Shown: positions 1 through 9,365, counted from the stretch's first letter. The stretch is DNA of 64,000 bases from Desulfurispira natronophila (GCF_014203025.1 NZ_JACHID010000006.1:104854-168853), one strand, 5' to 3'. The notes: generated from the sequence alone by a model not told the origin. Made by a program: numbers and translations.

Positions 1-631
1 CCGGCAGCAGCTCCAGTTCCTTTGCCAGGAGCACATTGCTGGTACCAATACAATGGCGGGGAGTTTCCTGCTTCAAGTACTCTATTACGTGGCGATGATG
101 GGCGCGGGAGAAGCGACGCCGAGTGCCGAAGTCGGCAAAGACAAAGTCCTCATTGTCAGGGGCGGAGCGGATAAGCTCAACTTTGCCCTCTAAGCGTTTG
201 CGCCACAGAGAGTACTTGGCTTCGGGAACATGGTAGGCAAAGGTACTTTCATTGATAATGGCCAACAGAGGCACTTCGTAAAGAATTGTCTGCAGCAGGG
301 GCCCCCGAATGATCAGGGTGAATCCGCTCTCCCCATCAGCTTTCAGAGTCACATGGGAAGGGTCCAGGCGGTAGTCCCTCAACCAGTCCACAAATTCCTG
401 TCGCATATAGGGCAATGTGCGCAAATAATTCAGTTCATCATCCTGAAAACGCAGCTGGCAAAAGTTGTCCAACTCCTGGCGGACGGTGGGAAAAACAACT
501 CTCATATCGTAGATATGGGGGTTGCGACAGATAAAGGTATATTCGACCTGGGTATCAGGATAGTGACGCCAGGCCATTTGCATCATGGTAAGCTTGTAGA
601 GGTCAGTATCCAGCAACGAGGTGATGATCAT
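1..631 (-). CDS. pncB: Nicotinate phosphoribosyltransferase, N-terminal part (cut by window start)
   Basis: Reading the minus strand from an ATG at 631 gives an open frame that runs off the left edge. It begins MIITSLLDTDLYKLTMMQMA and continues with a VDWLRDYRL segment, an EVPLLAIINE segment and GTSNVLLAKEL. These match the PncB family order (SLLDTDxYKLxM, WL..FR, EVPLLAxIxE, GTSN). The enzyme makes nicotinate mononucleotide from nicotinate, PRPP and ATP in the cytoplasm (NAD salvage). About 210 residues of a usual 390-430 are present; the phospho-histidine and the C-terminal domain lie outside. The start overlaps the stop of the upstream nicotinamidase (ATGA), so the two are probably translationally coupled: nicotinamide to nicotinate, then to NaMN. 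Confidence 0.88.
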   Translation of the reverse strand, partial: MIITSLLDTDLYKLTMMQMAWRHYPDTQVEYTFICRNPHIYDMRVVFPTVRQELDNFCQLRFQDDELNYLRTLPYMRQEFVDWLRDYRLDPSHVTLKADGESGFTLIIRGPLLQTILYEVPLLAIINESTFAYHVPEAKYSLWRKRLEGKVELIRSAPDNEDFVFADFGTRRRFSRAHHRHVIEYLKQETPRHCIGTSNVLLAKELELLP

Positions 632-1284
632 GGCGCCGTAACCAGATGCGGCAGGTCACTGGCCGATTTCACCAGCAGAGCACCCCGCTCCTGCATTTCC
701 CGCAAAGCGGCGTCGGTGCTTTGCGGGGCGATACCACGGCAGGCCGCCTGATTGAGAATCACCTGGAAATCCGCCTGCAGCAGCTGCAGTACGGTGACCC
801 GCACGCAGTAGTCGGTGGCAAGACCTCCTGCTATAACGGTGGTAATGCCCTGCTGCCGCAGGTACTCGATGACACCGGTGCTCAGTCGATCCTCCAGATC
901 ATGGTAGCAGGCGCCATACGGGTGCATATCCAGCTCCACCCCTTTCCACACAAAATAATCGTACTCTGACGGATGGGGCAGTCCAGCAATAAGCTCGAAG
1001 CCCCGGGTGCCAGGCACAGCGTGGACATTCCAGCGCATATCAACATGCGAACCATCAATAGGGGTAAACTGAGGAGCCTCTGGAGTACTCACCCAGTGGG
1101 CCCTAGGACTATGGGCATCTTTCGAGCCAATGCGATACGCGGCAAAACGGGCCTGGGCATTTAGCTGGGAGGCTATTTCCGTACCGCCAGCCACCGGTAG
1201 TTCATCGGGACACTCTGGCGTAAAGGTGTACTGGGCATCAATATCAAAGCTGGCTATTTGACTTTTTGCGGGTAGACCGCTCAT
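628..1284 (-). CDS. pncA: Nicotinamidase
   Basis: The 218-residue cysteine hydrolase deaminates nicotinamide to nicotinate for NAD salvage. The triad is visible: Asp16 in DIDAQ, Lys114 in FVWKGVE and Cys160 in GGLATDYCVRV. Asp56 and His58 (KDAHSP), with His63, fit the metal site. The usual Cys of the WPxHCVQGT loop is Ala here (VHAVPGT). An AGGAGG lies 8 bases before the ATG. The gene overlaps pncB by four bases (ATGA), which supports the function. Length is normal for the family (about 190-220). Confidence 0.9.
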   Translation of the reverse strand: MSGLPAKSQIASFDIDAQYTFTPECPDELPVAGGTEIASQLNAQARFAAYRIGSKDAHSPRAHWVSTPEAPQFTPIDGSHVDMRWNVHAVPGTRGFELIAGLPHPSEYDYFVWKGVELDMHPYGACYHDLEDRLSTGVIEYLRQQGITTVIAGGLATDYCVRVTVLQLLQADFQVILNQAACRGIAPQSTDAALREMQERGALLVKSASDLPHLVTAP

Positions 1285-1467
1285 GGGAGCCTCCTGATGC
1301 TCTTGCGAAGCACTATAATCTCAGATTTCCTGGTGGCGAGGACAAAAAACTCTCACGGTGACGCCCACAGCTCCTCACACGGCGAATTGCTACGCTTTTT
1401 GTACCGAAAATATGTCACCAGCGCAATGGCACTTCGCCCCGGCCCACGTGCGCTTAATGGTTGAAAC

Positions 1468-1496
1468 TTGCAGTTCAGGGGCAAAACCAGTATATT
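1468..1496 (+). promoter_or_regulatory. Candidate sigma-70 promoter of the FAD/Fe-S dehydrogenase
   Basis: TTGCAG at 1468-1473 and TATATT at 1491-1496 are separated by 17 bases, about 60 bases before the TTG start at 1558. The 1285-1557 gap separates divergent genes and must also hold the pncA promoter, which I could not place. Seen by eye only. Confidence 0.5.
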
Positions 1497-1557
1497 GAAC
1501 GCGTAAAAAACGTATATTTTCGAAGTTCGTAATACCGACCCTTTATAAGGAGTCATC

Positions 1558-4473
1558 TTGGATATACACACCCTTCAGCAGGAGCTTAGTAAACAACTGG
1601 CCGGTGAGGTCTACAGCGATCTGCCAACCCGCCACCTCTTTTCCACCGATGCCTCCATTTACCAGGTGCTTCCCTTGGCGATTGTCTATCCACGGGACGA
1701 TGTGGATGTTCGCAAGGTAGTGCGCTACGCCTATGATAATAACATTCAGATTCACGGCCGGGGAGCGGGCAGCGCCATTGGCGGACAGAGCCTGGGGCCA
1801 GGAATTATGGTGGACTTTGTCAAGTACCGCCACAAAATTCACCAGATAGAGCGCGATCCGGGAACGGTTTGGACCGATCCCGGCGTGCGTTACGCTGACC
1901 TGAACCGTGCCGTCAAACCCTACGGCCTCTTCTTCCCTCCTGACCCTTCCAGCGGAAACTACTGTACCGTAGGGGGTATGACCGCCAACAACACCAGCGG
2001 CGCCCACTCGGTCAAGTACGGCATTACCGGCGAATATATCCAGGAGCTTGAAGCTGTGCTGGCCAATGGTGAGCAAATCCACGCTCGCCCCTACGAGGTG
2101 GAGTCGGAGGCGTTTCAGCGCATCCTTTCCCGCGATACCATGGAAGCCAGTATATACCGTCAGATTATGGCCATAATCGACGAGGCCCGACCCGTCATCA
2201 ACGAGTCTTACCCCGATATCCGCTACAATGTCAGCGGCTACAACCTGCGGGGAGTCTACGAAGACGGCGTTATCAACCTGGTTCCCCTGTTCGTGGGCAG
2301 CGAAGGTACTTTGGGCTTGATTGTGCGCATTAAGATCGGCCTGCTGCCCATCCCCCGTCACAATGTATTGGCCATGGCCATGTTCAAGGATATCTCGTCC
2401 AGTGGTGAAGCCACTATTGCCGCCGTTGAGCGGGGAGCTGCTGCGGTGGAGCTCATGGACAACTCCTTGGTAAAAAAGGCGCGGGAGGTGGATGAAGAGC
2501 TGGACCAATCCCTGCCCAAGGAGCTTGACAACGTCCTGATGATTGAATTTGACGGTGACGATTTGCAGGAGTGCACCGCCGCCCTGGAGGATGTACGGCG
2601 CACCATCTGCGAGGACAACCACTGGGCTTTTGAGTTTACCAGTGCCACCACTCCCGCTGAGCAGGATCGCCTGTGGGGTATTCGCAAGGCGGCTGTACCC
2701 CTGGCCAACAAAATCAAGGGTGATGCCAAGGCTATTGGCTTTGTAGAAGATGCCGCCGTACCCCTGAAGCACCTGGTAGAGTACTACCGGGAAGTATATG
2801 CCTGCTCCAGCCGCCACGACGTGCAGTTCAATGTCTACGGCCACGCCGGCAAAGGTTTGTTGCACGTGCGTCCCGTCCTCAGCATGAAAAGTCCCGAAGA
2901 TATCGAAAAATTCAAGAAGATATCACAAGAGCTCTTTGAGGTAGTAGAACGCCTCAACGGCACCCCCTGCGGCGAACACGGCGACGGGCGGGTACGTAGC
3001 AAATATATTCAGTGCCTCTACCCCGACCTCTTTCCCTGGTTTCTGCGGGTCAAGGAAGCCTTTGACCCCAAAGGGCTCTTTAATCCCGATGTCAAAACAA
3101 ATACCAGCACTACCGCCGATACGGAAAACCTGCGTTATGGCAGCGATTACCAGGTGGTGGTCGACACCAGCCGCACCGTACTGCACTGGGGACAGAACAA
3201 CTCCGAGTTCCAGGAACAGATAGAGATGTGTCACGGCTGCTCCACCTGTACCACGGTGAGCAAAGCCGTGAACATGTGTCCCGTCTACAAGGTTACCCGG
3301 GATGAAAAGTCCGCTCCCAAGGCCAAGGCCAACATCTTGCGACACATCATCCAGGGCCACCTGGACCCCAAAACCTACCCGTACAGCAAGGAGTTCAAAA
3401 CCATCCTGGACCAGTGCATCTCCTGTCAGAGCTGTCATTTGGAATGTGTCTCCAACGTCAATATTCCCAAGCTTATGCTGGAGGCCAAGGCCCGCTATAC
3501 CCTGCAAAACGGCCAGACCTTCCAGAATCGGGTCGTAACCCAGGTGGAGCGCATGGCGCGCCTGAATTGCACCATCAGTCCAGTGGTTAATCCACTGATG
3601 CAAAGCAGTCTGGTGCGCAAGGTAATGGAGAAAACAGTAGGACTTGCCAGTCAGCGCAAACCAGTTACCTTCAGCCGGCAAACTACAGTGGATCACGCGT
3701 CCAAGCTGGCTCGGATCAAGTCGCCGACACGCAAAGTGGCCTATTTTACCGGCTGCGCCGCCAACTATATGCAAACCGATGTGGCCAAAGCTGCCATTGA
3801 CGTCCTTACTCACAACAACATTCAGGTAGAAGTTCCGGAGCAGCACTGCTGCGGCCTGCCCAAGCTTTCCAACGGCCACATCAAGGAAGCCCGCTACGAC
3901 GTAATTTCCAATGCCGGCCTCTTCAGTCACTACATAAAAAAGGGGTACGACGTTATCACCACCTGCACTTCCTGCGCCCTGAGCCTCAAGGAAGAGTGGC
4001 AGTGTACGGTTGACAACGACGACACCCGCTTTGTGGCCCGCAACACCTACTCTTTCAGCGAATACTTATTAGGGCTCCACCAGCAAGGGGAACTGCGCAC
4101 CGACTTCCAGTACACCATGCCGGAACGAGTACGGCGCTACGCCTACCACACCCCCTGCCACCTTAAGGTGCAAAGTGGAGGTCAGTCCACCATGAAGCTG
4201 CTGGAGCTGATACCTGGTCTGAGCGTCGAAGGTATCAAGGCCGGATGTTGTGGCATGAGCGGCAGCTGGGGAATGAAAAAGCAGAACTATCAGCTTTCTC
4301 TGGCCATTGGTGAAGATCTGGGGCGAATCATGTCACAGGAGGAGACCGACGGCATTACCGACTGCCCCACCTGCCGCCTGCAAATACAGCATCTGGCCAA
4401 AGACAAGGACGGCCATCACCCCGCCGTCATACTGGCCCAGGCCTACGGTCTGCCCCGCAGCGGCGAAGAGTAA
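1558..4473 (+). CDS. FAD-linked oxidase / 4Fe-4S (GlpC-type) fusion dehydrogenase
   Basis: This 971-residue fusion has an N-terminal FAD_binding_4 domain (GRGAGSAIGGQSLGPG near residue 65 and PDPSSGNYCTVGGM), then a FAD-oxidase C domain (GHAGKGLLHVRP, PCGEHGDGRVR). Two 4Fe-4S motifs follow: CHGCSTC...CP near residue 558 and CISCQSCHLEC near 621. A C-terminal CCG domain pair ends the protein (CCGLPKL near 764, AGCCGMSG near 897). This is the layout of large Dld/YdiJ-type enzymes that oxidise D-lactate, D-2-hydroxyglutarate or similar 2-hydroxyacids and pass electrons to quinone or cytochrome. The substrate cannot be told from sequence. The TTG start is chosen for the AAGGAG seven bases upstream. 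It stands alone, with its own promoter and terminator. Confidence 0.85.
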   Translation: MDIHTLQQELSKQLAGEVYSDLPTRHLFSTDASIYQVLPLAIVYPRDDVDVRKVVRYAYDNNIQIHGRGAGSAIGGQSLGPGIMVDFVKYRHKIHQIERDPGTVWTDPGVRYADLNRAVKPYGLFFPPDPSSGNYCTVGGMTANNTSGAHSVKYGITGEYIQELEAVLANGEQIHARPYEVESEAFQRILSRDTMEASIYRQIMAIIDEARPVINESYPDIRYNVSGYNLRGVYEDGVINLVPLFVGSEGTLGLIVRIKIGLLPIPRHNVLAMAMFKDISSSGEATIAAVERGAAAVELMDNSLVKKAREVDEELDQSLPKELDNVLMIEFDGDDLQECTAALEDVRRTICEDNHWAFEFTSATTPAEQDRLWGIRKAAVPLANKIKGDAKAIGFVEDAAVPLKHLVEYYREVYACSSRHDVQFNVYGHAGKGLLHVRPVLSMKSPEDIEKFKKISQELFEVVERLNGTPCGEHGDGRVRSKYIQCLYPDLFPWFLRVKEAFDPKGLFNPDVKTNTSTTADTENLRYGSDYQVVVDTSRTVLHWGQNNSEFQEQIEMCHGCSTCTTVSKAVNMCPVYKVTRDEKSAPKAKANILRHIIQGHLDPKTYPYSKEFKTILDQCISCQSCHLECVSNVNIPKLMLEAKARYTLQNGQTFQNRVVTQVERMARLNCTISPVVNPLMQSSLVRKVMEKTVGLASQRKPVTFSRQTTVDHASKLARIKSPTRKVAYFTGCAANYMQTDVAKAAIDVLTHNNIQVEVPEQHCCGLPKLSNGHIKEARYDVISNAGLFSHYIKKGYDVITTCTSCALSLKEEWQCTVDNDDTRFVARNTYSFSEYLLGLHQQGELRTDFQYTMPERVRRYAYHTPCHLKVQSGGQSTMKLLELIPGLSVEGIKAGCCGMSGSWGMKKQNYQLSLAIGEDLGRIMSQEETDGITDCPTCRLQIQHLAKDKDGHHPAVILAQAYGLPRSGEE

Positions 4474-4570
4474 CCAACCCTAAACAACCAGTCCAGGCAC
4501 AGAGAGGACGACAGGGCCTTTACGCCCGAATCCTCTCAACCCCTTCTGGTAACCTTTCCCATCTTCACAC

Positions 4571-4613
4571 AGGCACAGAACCGCACCAGCTGCGGTCTGA
4601 TGCCTGCTTTTTT
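4571..4613 (+). terminator. Rho-independent terminator after the FAD/Fe-S dehydrogenase
   Basis: Nested stem AGGCA...TGCCT outside ACCGCA-CCAGC-TGCGGT, followed shortly by GCTTTTTT. It lies between convergent genes. Confidence 0.75.
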
Positions 4614-4638
4614 CTGCAGACTGCGAATAGCCAACGAC

Positions 4639-5694
4639 TCAGAACCCCAGACGACCTACTACCTCATTATAATTTAGCCATAAGTGCTGAGGGATGCCCA
4701 CACGACCGGCGGGCAAAGCCTCCAGCAGACCCTGGTTAAGTGCCATCTCAAGCTGCTCCGGTGGTAGCAAACGTGCCTCTATCCCCTGCGACGTGCGCAA
4801 ACCCAGCAAAATCTGCTCCCGCAGGGCTTCCCTTTCATCAATAAACTCGTCAATGGCGAGGGCGACACATCCCTGGGCAGCCATGTACGCCTGAGAGTCT
4901 GCCGGAACACGGTAGCGCACCTTGCCAGAGAAGCCCGCTGCACCGCTTCCCAGGGCCAGGTAGGGCTGCCCTCGCCAGTACAAACTGTTATGACGAGACG
5001 CCTTGCCGGGGCGACAAAAGTTGGAAATTTCATACCAGACAAAACCGCAACCCCCCAGGTACTCTTGCGCTGCCATAAAGGAATCGTACTGGAAGTCGCC
5101 ATTAAGTAGCCGTGCCTGCGGGTGACTTGGTGGGAGATCCAGGGTGTAAAGGGAGATGTGGTCAACAAAAGTAAAGGGCACCATTTCATGGGACACCTGC
5201 CCCACTGTCGTGCCCGGAATACCGGCAATAAAGTCCACACTGACCTGCAATCCAACCTGCTGCGCTCTGCGCAAGCGGCAAACCAATTTGTTCAGGCTCA
5301 CCCCATGATCGCGCTTCAACCACTTGAGGGTGGCTGGGTCAGCAGACTGCACGCCCACACTCAGGCGGGTGACTCCCGCACGCTGCAGCTTCACTATGTA
5401 CTCTTCGCTGATATCAGGGTTGCACTCCACGGTCACTTCCAGGGGAGCTGCACCAGCCCGGCGCATAACCTCGGTAACAACAGTGGCAAAGAAATCGGGG
5501 GGAAAGAGAGAAGGTGTTCCGCCACCAAAGTAAATGGTGGTGGCGGCGGGAAAATCCACCAGGCGCAGCTGCTGTAAAAGGGCACCCTTATAGCGCCCCA
5601 CATCATCAGAACTGGCCAGAAAGGCAGAGTAAAAAGAACAGTAGCCACAGCGACTGCGGCAAAAAGGCATATGGACGTAAATACCGAGGGACAC
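4639..5694 (-). CDS. hemW: Radical SAM heme chaperone HemW (coproporphyrinogen oxidase-like)
   Basis: The 351-residue protein opens with the radical SAM cluster motif CRSRCGYC (Cys12, 16, 19) inside YVHMPFCRSRCGYCSFYS. GGGTPSLF and ECNPD follow, as in the HemN/HemW family. HemN proper has a longer N-terminal region and an extra cysteine (CxxxCxxCxC); here the fourth position is Phe-Tyr-Ser, which favours HemW, a heme-binding chaperone, over the anaerobic oxidase. The start is GTG at 5694, five bases after the cpoB stop, so both genes are one transcript. Length is close to the usual 370-400. Confidence 0.85.
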   Translation of the reverse strand: MSLGIYVHMPFCRSRCGYCSFYSAFLASSDDVGRYKGALLQQLRLVDFPAATTIYFGGGTPSLFPPDFFATVVTEVMRRAGAAPLEVTVECNPDISEEYIVKLQRAGVTRLSVGVQSADPATLKWLKRDHGVSLNKLVCRLRRAQQVGLQVSVDFIAGIPGTTVGQVSHEMVPFTFVDHISLYTLDLPPSHPQARLLNGDFQYDSFMAAQEYLGGCGFVWYEISNFCRPGKASRHNSLYWRGQPYLALGSGAAGFSGKVRYRVPADSQAYMAAQGCVALAIDEFIDEREALREQILLGLRTSQGIEARLLPPEQLEMALNQGLLEALPAGRVGIPQHLWLNYNEVVGRLGF

Positions 5695-5699
5695 CGCCG

Positions 5700-6590
5700 T
5701 CAGCTACCCTCGATATTTTGAATCATGTCCTCCGCCAGCGGCAAAACCGAGTGGTCGGGATAGGTTTCTGCAGTGTGTCGCAGGACATCGAGAGCCTCTG
5801 CGTACTTGCCCTGGCGCTGCAGGGAAAAACCTTTCTTTAGGTAAGCATCAGGTACTTTACTGCCCTCCGGGTACTGGCGAATCACCCGGTCAAAGTAGTC
5901 GTAGGCAGTGGAGTAGTCGGCTTGAGCATAGTAGATTTCTCCAATCCAGTACAGGGCATTATCCGCCACACTGGAAGTGGGAAAGTTGGAGTGAATCTGG
6001 TCAAAGGCGATTAATGCCTGCTGGAACTCTCCCACCCGATAAAAATTCATAGCCTGATCGTACAGTGGAGTGGGATCTGCGGTATAGTCCTCAAAATCAA
6101 GCTCAGATCGGCCAGCAGGCTGTTGAGGCGTCTGCCCCGGCGGAGTTACCAGGCGTGGCTGAAGGGTCGCTTGGGACTCATCTTTGCGAGGTGCCCTGGC
6201 TGCCTTCTCTATCTTGCCTCCCAGCAACTCCACCTCATCCTGCAGCTCACTGATCTGCTCTTGCAGTGCCTCATTACGGGCCTGCTGTGCATCCAGCTGA
6301 GCCGTTGCAGGCGCCACCATATTGCGCAAGTAATCGATATTTACGGTATTATTGTTGAGCTGCTGACGCATATTCGCATTTTCCCGTGCCAGATTCTGGT
6401 TTATGCGGTGCAGATTGGCCACATCCATACGCAACTGATCAACCTGAACCTGCAGGGGGACATTATGAGGATTGCGCGACGGGTCCTGCTCACCAGAATC
6501 GCCCTTCAAAGCACAACCGGTCATAAAGAGAAAGATAGTCATCATAATCAGGCTGCGGATCAGTATTCGGTATTTCCCGTCTTGTTTCAT
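5700..6590 (-). CDS. cpoB: CpoB/YbgF-like TPR lipoprotein
   Basis: I start at ATG 6590 (GGGAG six bases upstream), not at the longer in-frame start at 6695, because this gives a clean lipoprotein signal ending FLFMTGC. Mature protein: a coiled-coil segment rich in N/Q/L (LHRINQNLARENANMRQQL), a linker, then about three C-terminal TPRs (MNFYRVGEFQQALIAFDQI, YWIGEIYYAQADYSTAYDYF). This is the YbgF/CpoB layout, a periplasmic factor coordinating peptidoglycan synthesis and outer-membrane constriction with Tol-Pal. Classical CpoB is soluble, so lipid anchoring is a difference, and no tol-pal genes adjoin it here. Predicted length 296 residues. hemW follows after five bases. Confidence 0.75.
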   Translation of the reverse strand: MKQDGKYRILIRSLIMMTIFLFMTGCALKGDSGEQDPSRNPHNVPLQVQVDQLRMDVANLHRINQNLARENANMRQQLNNNTVNIDYLRNMVAPATAQLDAQQARNEALQEQISELQDEVELLGGKIEKAARAPRKDESQATLQPRLVTPPGQTPQQPAGRSELDFEDYTADPTPLYDQAMNFYRVGEFQQALIAFDQIHSNFPTSSVADNALYWIGEIYYAQADYSTAYDYFDRVIRQYPEGSKVPDAYLKKGFSLQRQGKYAEALDVLRHTAETYPDHSVLPLAEDMIQNIEGS

Positions 6591-6976
6591 ATGGTGCTCC
6601 CAGTGGTAATTCGCTGAGACCTGCCTGGCAACACAACGCATCGCAGCAGCCAGACTCACAGCAACGTGGTAGTTTTCCTGTGATCGTCTTTGCAAGTATA
6701 GCAGAGCTTGGTGGTTGAAAAAAGGGAGTTTCTGCTATTGGCTCTCTTATCGGCATGCAGCAGGGAAAACTTCAGGAACAGTCCCTCCCTTTACAGAGAC
6801 GTTGTGAGAAGCAACAAGTTTGCGGCAATTTAACTTGACTAAACCCGCCTGACAGCCTGTATCTTCATTATTAAGATCCCTCGTTCGCACCCATACCCCA
6901 TAGCACCAAGAGAGTCTGCCACAGCAGTTTTGCCAGGGCAGTACAATTTTAAATGGACACTCAAAAGGAGTATGTC
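6591..6976. other. Divergent intergenic region
   Basis: 386 bases between cpoB (minus) and the lipoprotein gene (plus). It must hold promoters for both. TTGACT at 6835-6840 is the best -35 for the plus strand, but no good -10 sits at 17 bases (CTGTAT at 16, TATCTT at 19). No gene, repeat or RNA structure is apparent. Confidence 0.35.
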
Positions 6977-7387
6977 ATGCATGCACAAATCTTCTGGCAA
7001 AAACTGCGTTATCTGTTTTTTTTGGCAATTATATCTTTTGTGGTTGCAGGTTGCGGTGGTGGAAGCAGCTCATCTCCCAAAGGCTCAGCAGATAGCGACA
7101 AGCAGGAAGCTCCTTCCTACAGGGCAATAAGCGTTGCCAGCCAAACCATCGGAGAGTCAGGGGGCACTCTTGAGGCTGCGGGTGTATCGCTCAATATAAA
7201 AGAAGGAAGTTTTGACAGCAACTACAAGCTGCAGCTCAACAAGCTTGAAGAGCTTGAACCCGTCAGTGATGAGTTCCTTAATGACGCCATAAGCGATCTT
7301 TACGTAATAGAAGGCTTGCCCCAGAACTCAAAGCATGACCTATCCATATCCCTGCCCGTCAGGGCAAGTGCCAGTTGTAGAGTATGA
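6977..7387 (+). CDS. Lipoprotein, N-terminal fragment upstream of a frameshift
   Basis: The ATG at 6977 is preferred over the one at 6953 because AAAGGAG (6964-6970) sits six bases before it. The product begins MHAQIFWQKLRYLFFLA and has a clear lipobox, VVAGC, followed by a Gly/Ser-rich linker, so it is exported and lipidated. After residue about 125 (LSISLPV) it runs into an out-of-frame tail (RASASCRV) and stops. The next frame, opening at 7335, carries the natural continuation (GQVPVVEYD). Removing one base around 7356-7366 would join the two into one protein of about 795 residues. I therefore read this as the 5' piece of a broken gene or of a sequence error. Confidence 0.7.
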   Translation: MHAQIFWQKLRYLFFLAIISFVVAGCGGGSSSSPKGSADSDKQEAPSYRAISVASQTIGESGGTLEAAGVSLNIKEGSFDSNYKLQLNKLEELEPVSDEFLNDAISDLYVIEGLPQNSKHDLSISLPVRASASCRV

Positions 7388-9365
7388 TGCCGTTCAGTCT
7401 TCGCCTTACCGTGAAAATGTTACCCGAGAACTCTACCTGGCAACAGTCGAAGACGGTATTGCCACTGCAGACTTTCCTGCCTGGACAAGCAGTGTCGAAG
7501 ACGGTATTGCCACTGCAGACTTTCCTGCCTGGACAAGCAGTAATGCTACACCAGCTTCATTACGAGAATCCTCGGCTTTCCAGGGGAACCTAAGGGTCTA
7601 TATCTTTTCAAATCAGTTTTCGCAGCTTACAGCTGGTGGAAACTTTTACCTTACCTATCCTTCGCGAATGCACAGTCAGCCACAAGCCGCACAGCATATT
7701 GAAGCAATTGCATTTGAGCTTGAAAGTGCCCTTGAGTATGTAGAGAAACAAATCAATCTGCCATACAATTGTCGCGACACACAAAGTACGCCCATTCAGG
7801 TTTCTATATTTCCTTTCGAGCAAAGCCGCATTCCTATCGCAGGGCGCATTACCTCTCGCAATCCAACTGCCTGGGCTTACGCTAGTTTCTCACCAATAAG
7901 TCGCAATCGTGATGTATTGGAATTTAACACCCGCATGTTCAATCAACCTGACAGCCTCTCTCAGGTCAAAGCTACCGCTCAGCATGAAGTATTCCACTTG
8001 ATACAGTCCTGTTATGGCTCCCCATTCCGGTCAGATCCATACTGGTTGGCTGAGGCCTCTTCGGTATGGCTTGAATTTGCCATGGGCGGTGATAATTTCT
8101 GGCCAAGCGAGGTTGCTGATTACAGGTTGGCTTTTATTAACAATGGGCTGTTTCGAGCAAATGACTCCCAGCTTGGCAGCTGGGAACAACATGGCTATGC
8201 GAGCTCTCTCTTCTTGCGCTATATGACTGATACCGCCGGTTTCGGCAACAATTTCATGCGCAACATGTGGCTCAATTTTGACACTTACGATCCGGAGAGA
8301 ATATTCTACCAAGCTGCTGGGCAAGATCTGCTTTGGCCACGATACTGGGGCCAATTTATTGAAACTCTCTATGGTTCTACCTTCTGGGCCAACAGGTCTA
8401 TTTTAAATCCTGAGTGGGACTGGTATACGGTAATCGACAGCACCGCATCTTCCACCCATCGCTTTATGATTTCAAGCGCATCCACAAGCAAACGTAACTA
8501 TGGTTTTACCAGTCATCCGCTGAGCGCCCAACCTATTCTGGTACGTGTTGGCGCTACTGCATTTAGTGATGACGACAAAGCTATGCTGGCTATTCGGCCT
8601 AAGGGCCTTGGTGACAACATGAAAGTGGCGCTGTTCAATGCCAATGGGCAGATGGTGGCCACAGCAGAAAACAATGAAATCATAACCTTCGATGATCTTC
8701 AGCAACTGAGCGCAGGTGATCTCAATCAAAGGGAGCGGGCACTTGCTGTGGTACTCATTGACAGCCGAGAGCCCTCAGCTCCAGCAAGGGACATAACCGT
8801 AGAGCTTGAGGTAATCCCAGAGTCGGAGTTCAGCTTTGAGATTAGCAATACAGTACCTTTTTCAAATGTTGATACATCAATTCATTTCTCGGCAAGCGGA
8901 TACTTCGATATTGCCACTGAAGACCCTGATAAGGTCCGTATAGAGACAGATGTGCTGCCAGGAGGAGGAGTCGTCGTCTATCTCTATGCTCCAATCAACT
9001 CACAGGTAACAGCACATGCATCCCTCAGTGCCTACCCCCTTGATTTTACTGGTGGCGCTGATGATGCTCTTCTTACGTGGCGCATAGAAGACTTTGAAGC
9101 CAACTTACACCCGTACTATGCTGAAATAAAAAGCCAAACATATGACAGAGTAGACTTTGAGTCAACTCCACTTGGCGGTGATGGATATCAAGGCAGGTTT
9201 ATGATTGGGTCCCTTCGGATGGAAGGGCGACTATGGTATGACCGGTGGCGCATCAACCCTGATACCGGGCAGCGTGAGCATTATCGCGAAGAGCGTGGCG
9301 CAGGACTTCATAATGAAAGCACTGCAACAATCTGGTGGATAGCAGAAGACTGGGACGAGCAATAA
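7335..9365 (+). CDS. Zinc-metallopeptidase-like exported protein, main part downstream of a frameshift
   Basis: This 676-residue frame has no signal peptide; its first ten or so residues are out-of-frame filler. The real protein seems to join the lipoprotein fragment ending at 7387. HEVFH at 7983-7997 (residue 217) is an HExxH zinc motif. A WLAEASSVWLE segment about 20 residues later offers the third ligand Glu, as in several gluzincin-like families. The rest (beta-rich, Asp/Ser-rich) is not recognised. A perfect 48-bp duplication repeats VEDGIATADFPAWTSS twice at residues 38-69. An outer-surface or periplasmic protease is likely, substrate unknown. The neighbours (rubrerythrin, cpoB) give no hint. 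Confidence 0.65.
   Translation: MTYPYPCPSGQVPVVEYDAVQSSPYRENVTRELYLATVEDGIATADFPAWTSSVEDGIATADFPAWTSSNATPASLRESSAFQGNLRVYIFSNQFSQLTAGGNFYLTYPSRMHSQPQAAQHIEAIAFELESALEYVEKQINLPYNCRDTQSTPIQVSIFPFEQSRIPIAGRITSRNPTAWAYASFSPISRNRDVLEFNTRMFNQPDSLSQVKATAQHEVFHLIQSCYGSPFRSDPYWLAEASSVWLEFAMGGDNFWPSEVADYRLAFINNGLFRANDSQLGSWEQHGYASSLFLRYMTDTAGFGNNFMRNMWLNFDTYDPERIFYQAAGQDLLWPRYWGQFIETLYGSTFWANRSILNPEWDWYTVIDSTASSTHRFMISSASTSKRNYGFTSHPLSAQPILVRVGATAFSDDDKAMLAIRPKGLGDNMKVALFNANGQMVATAENNEIITFDDLQQLSAGDLNQRERALAVVLIDSREPSAPARDITVELEVIPESEFSFEISNTVPFSNVDTSIHFSASGYFDIATEDPDKVRIETDVLPGGGVVVYLYAPINSQVTAHASLSAYPLDFTGGADDALLTWRIEDFEANLHPYYAEIKSQTYDRVDFESTPLGGDGYQGRFMIGSLRMEGRLWYDRWRINPDTGQREHYREERGAGLHNESTATIWWIAEDWDEQ
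7446..7541 (+). repeat. Perfect 48-bp in-frame tandem duplication
   Basis: The unit starting GTCGAAGACGGTATTGCC occurs twice without a mismatch, at 7446-7493 and 7494-7541. It encodes the same 16 residues twice inside the metallopeptidase-like protein. Perfect identity suggests a recent slippage or unequal-exchange event, or an assembly artefact. Confidence 0.95.

Noticed and set aside
1353..1571. 72-codon minus-strand frame upstream of pncA
   Set aside because: Covers the dehydrogenase promoter and ribosome site, has no ribosome site of its own and no recognisable content.
1543..2865. 440-codon antisense frame (minus) inside the FAD/Fe-S dehydrogenase
   Set aside because: Mirror of a high-GC coding gene; the plus-strand protein has clear catalytic motifs and its own promoter and ribosome site, and the antisense product has none.
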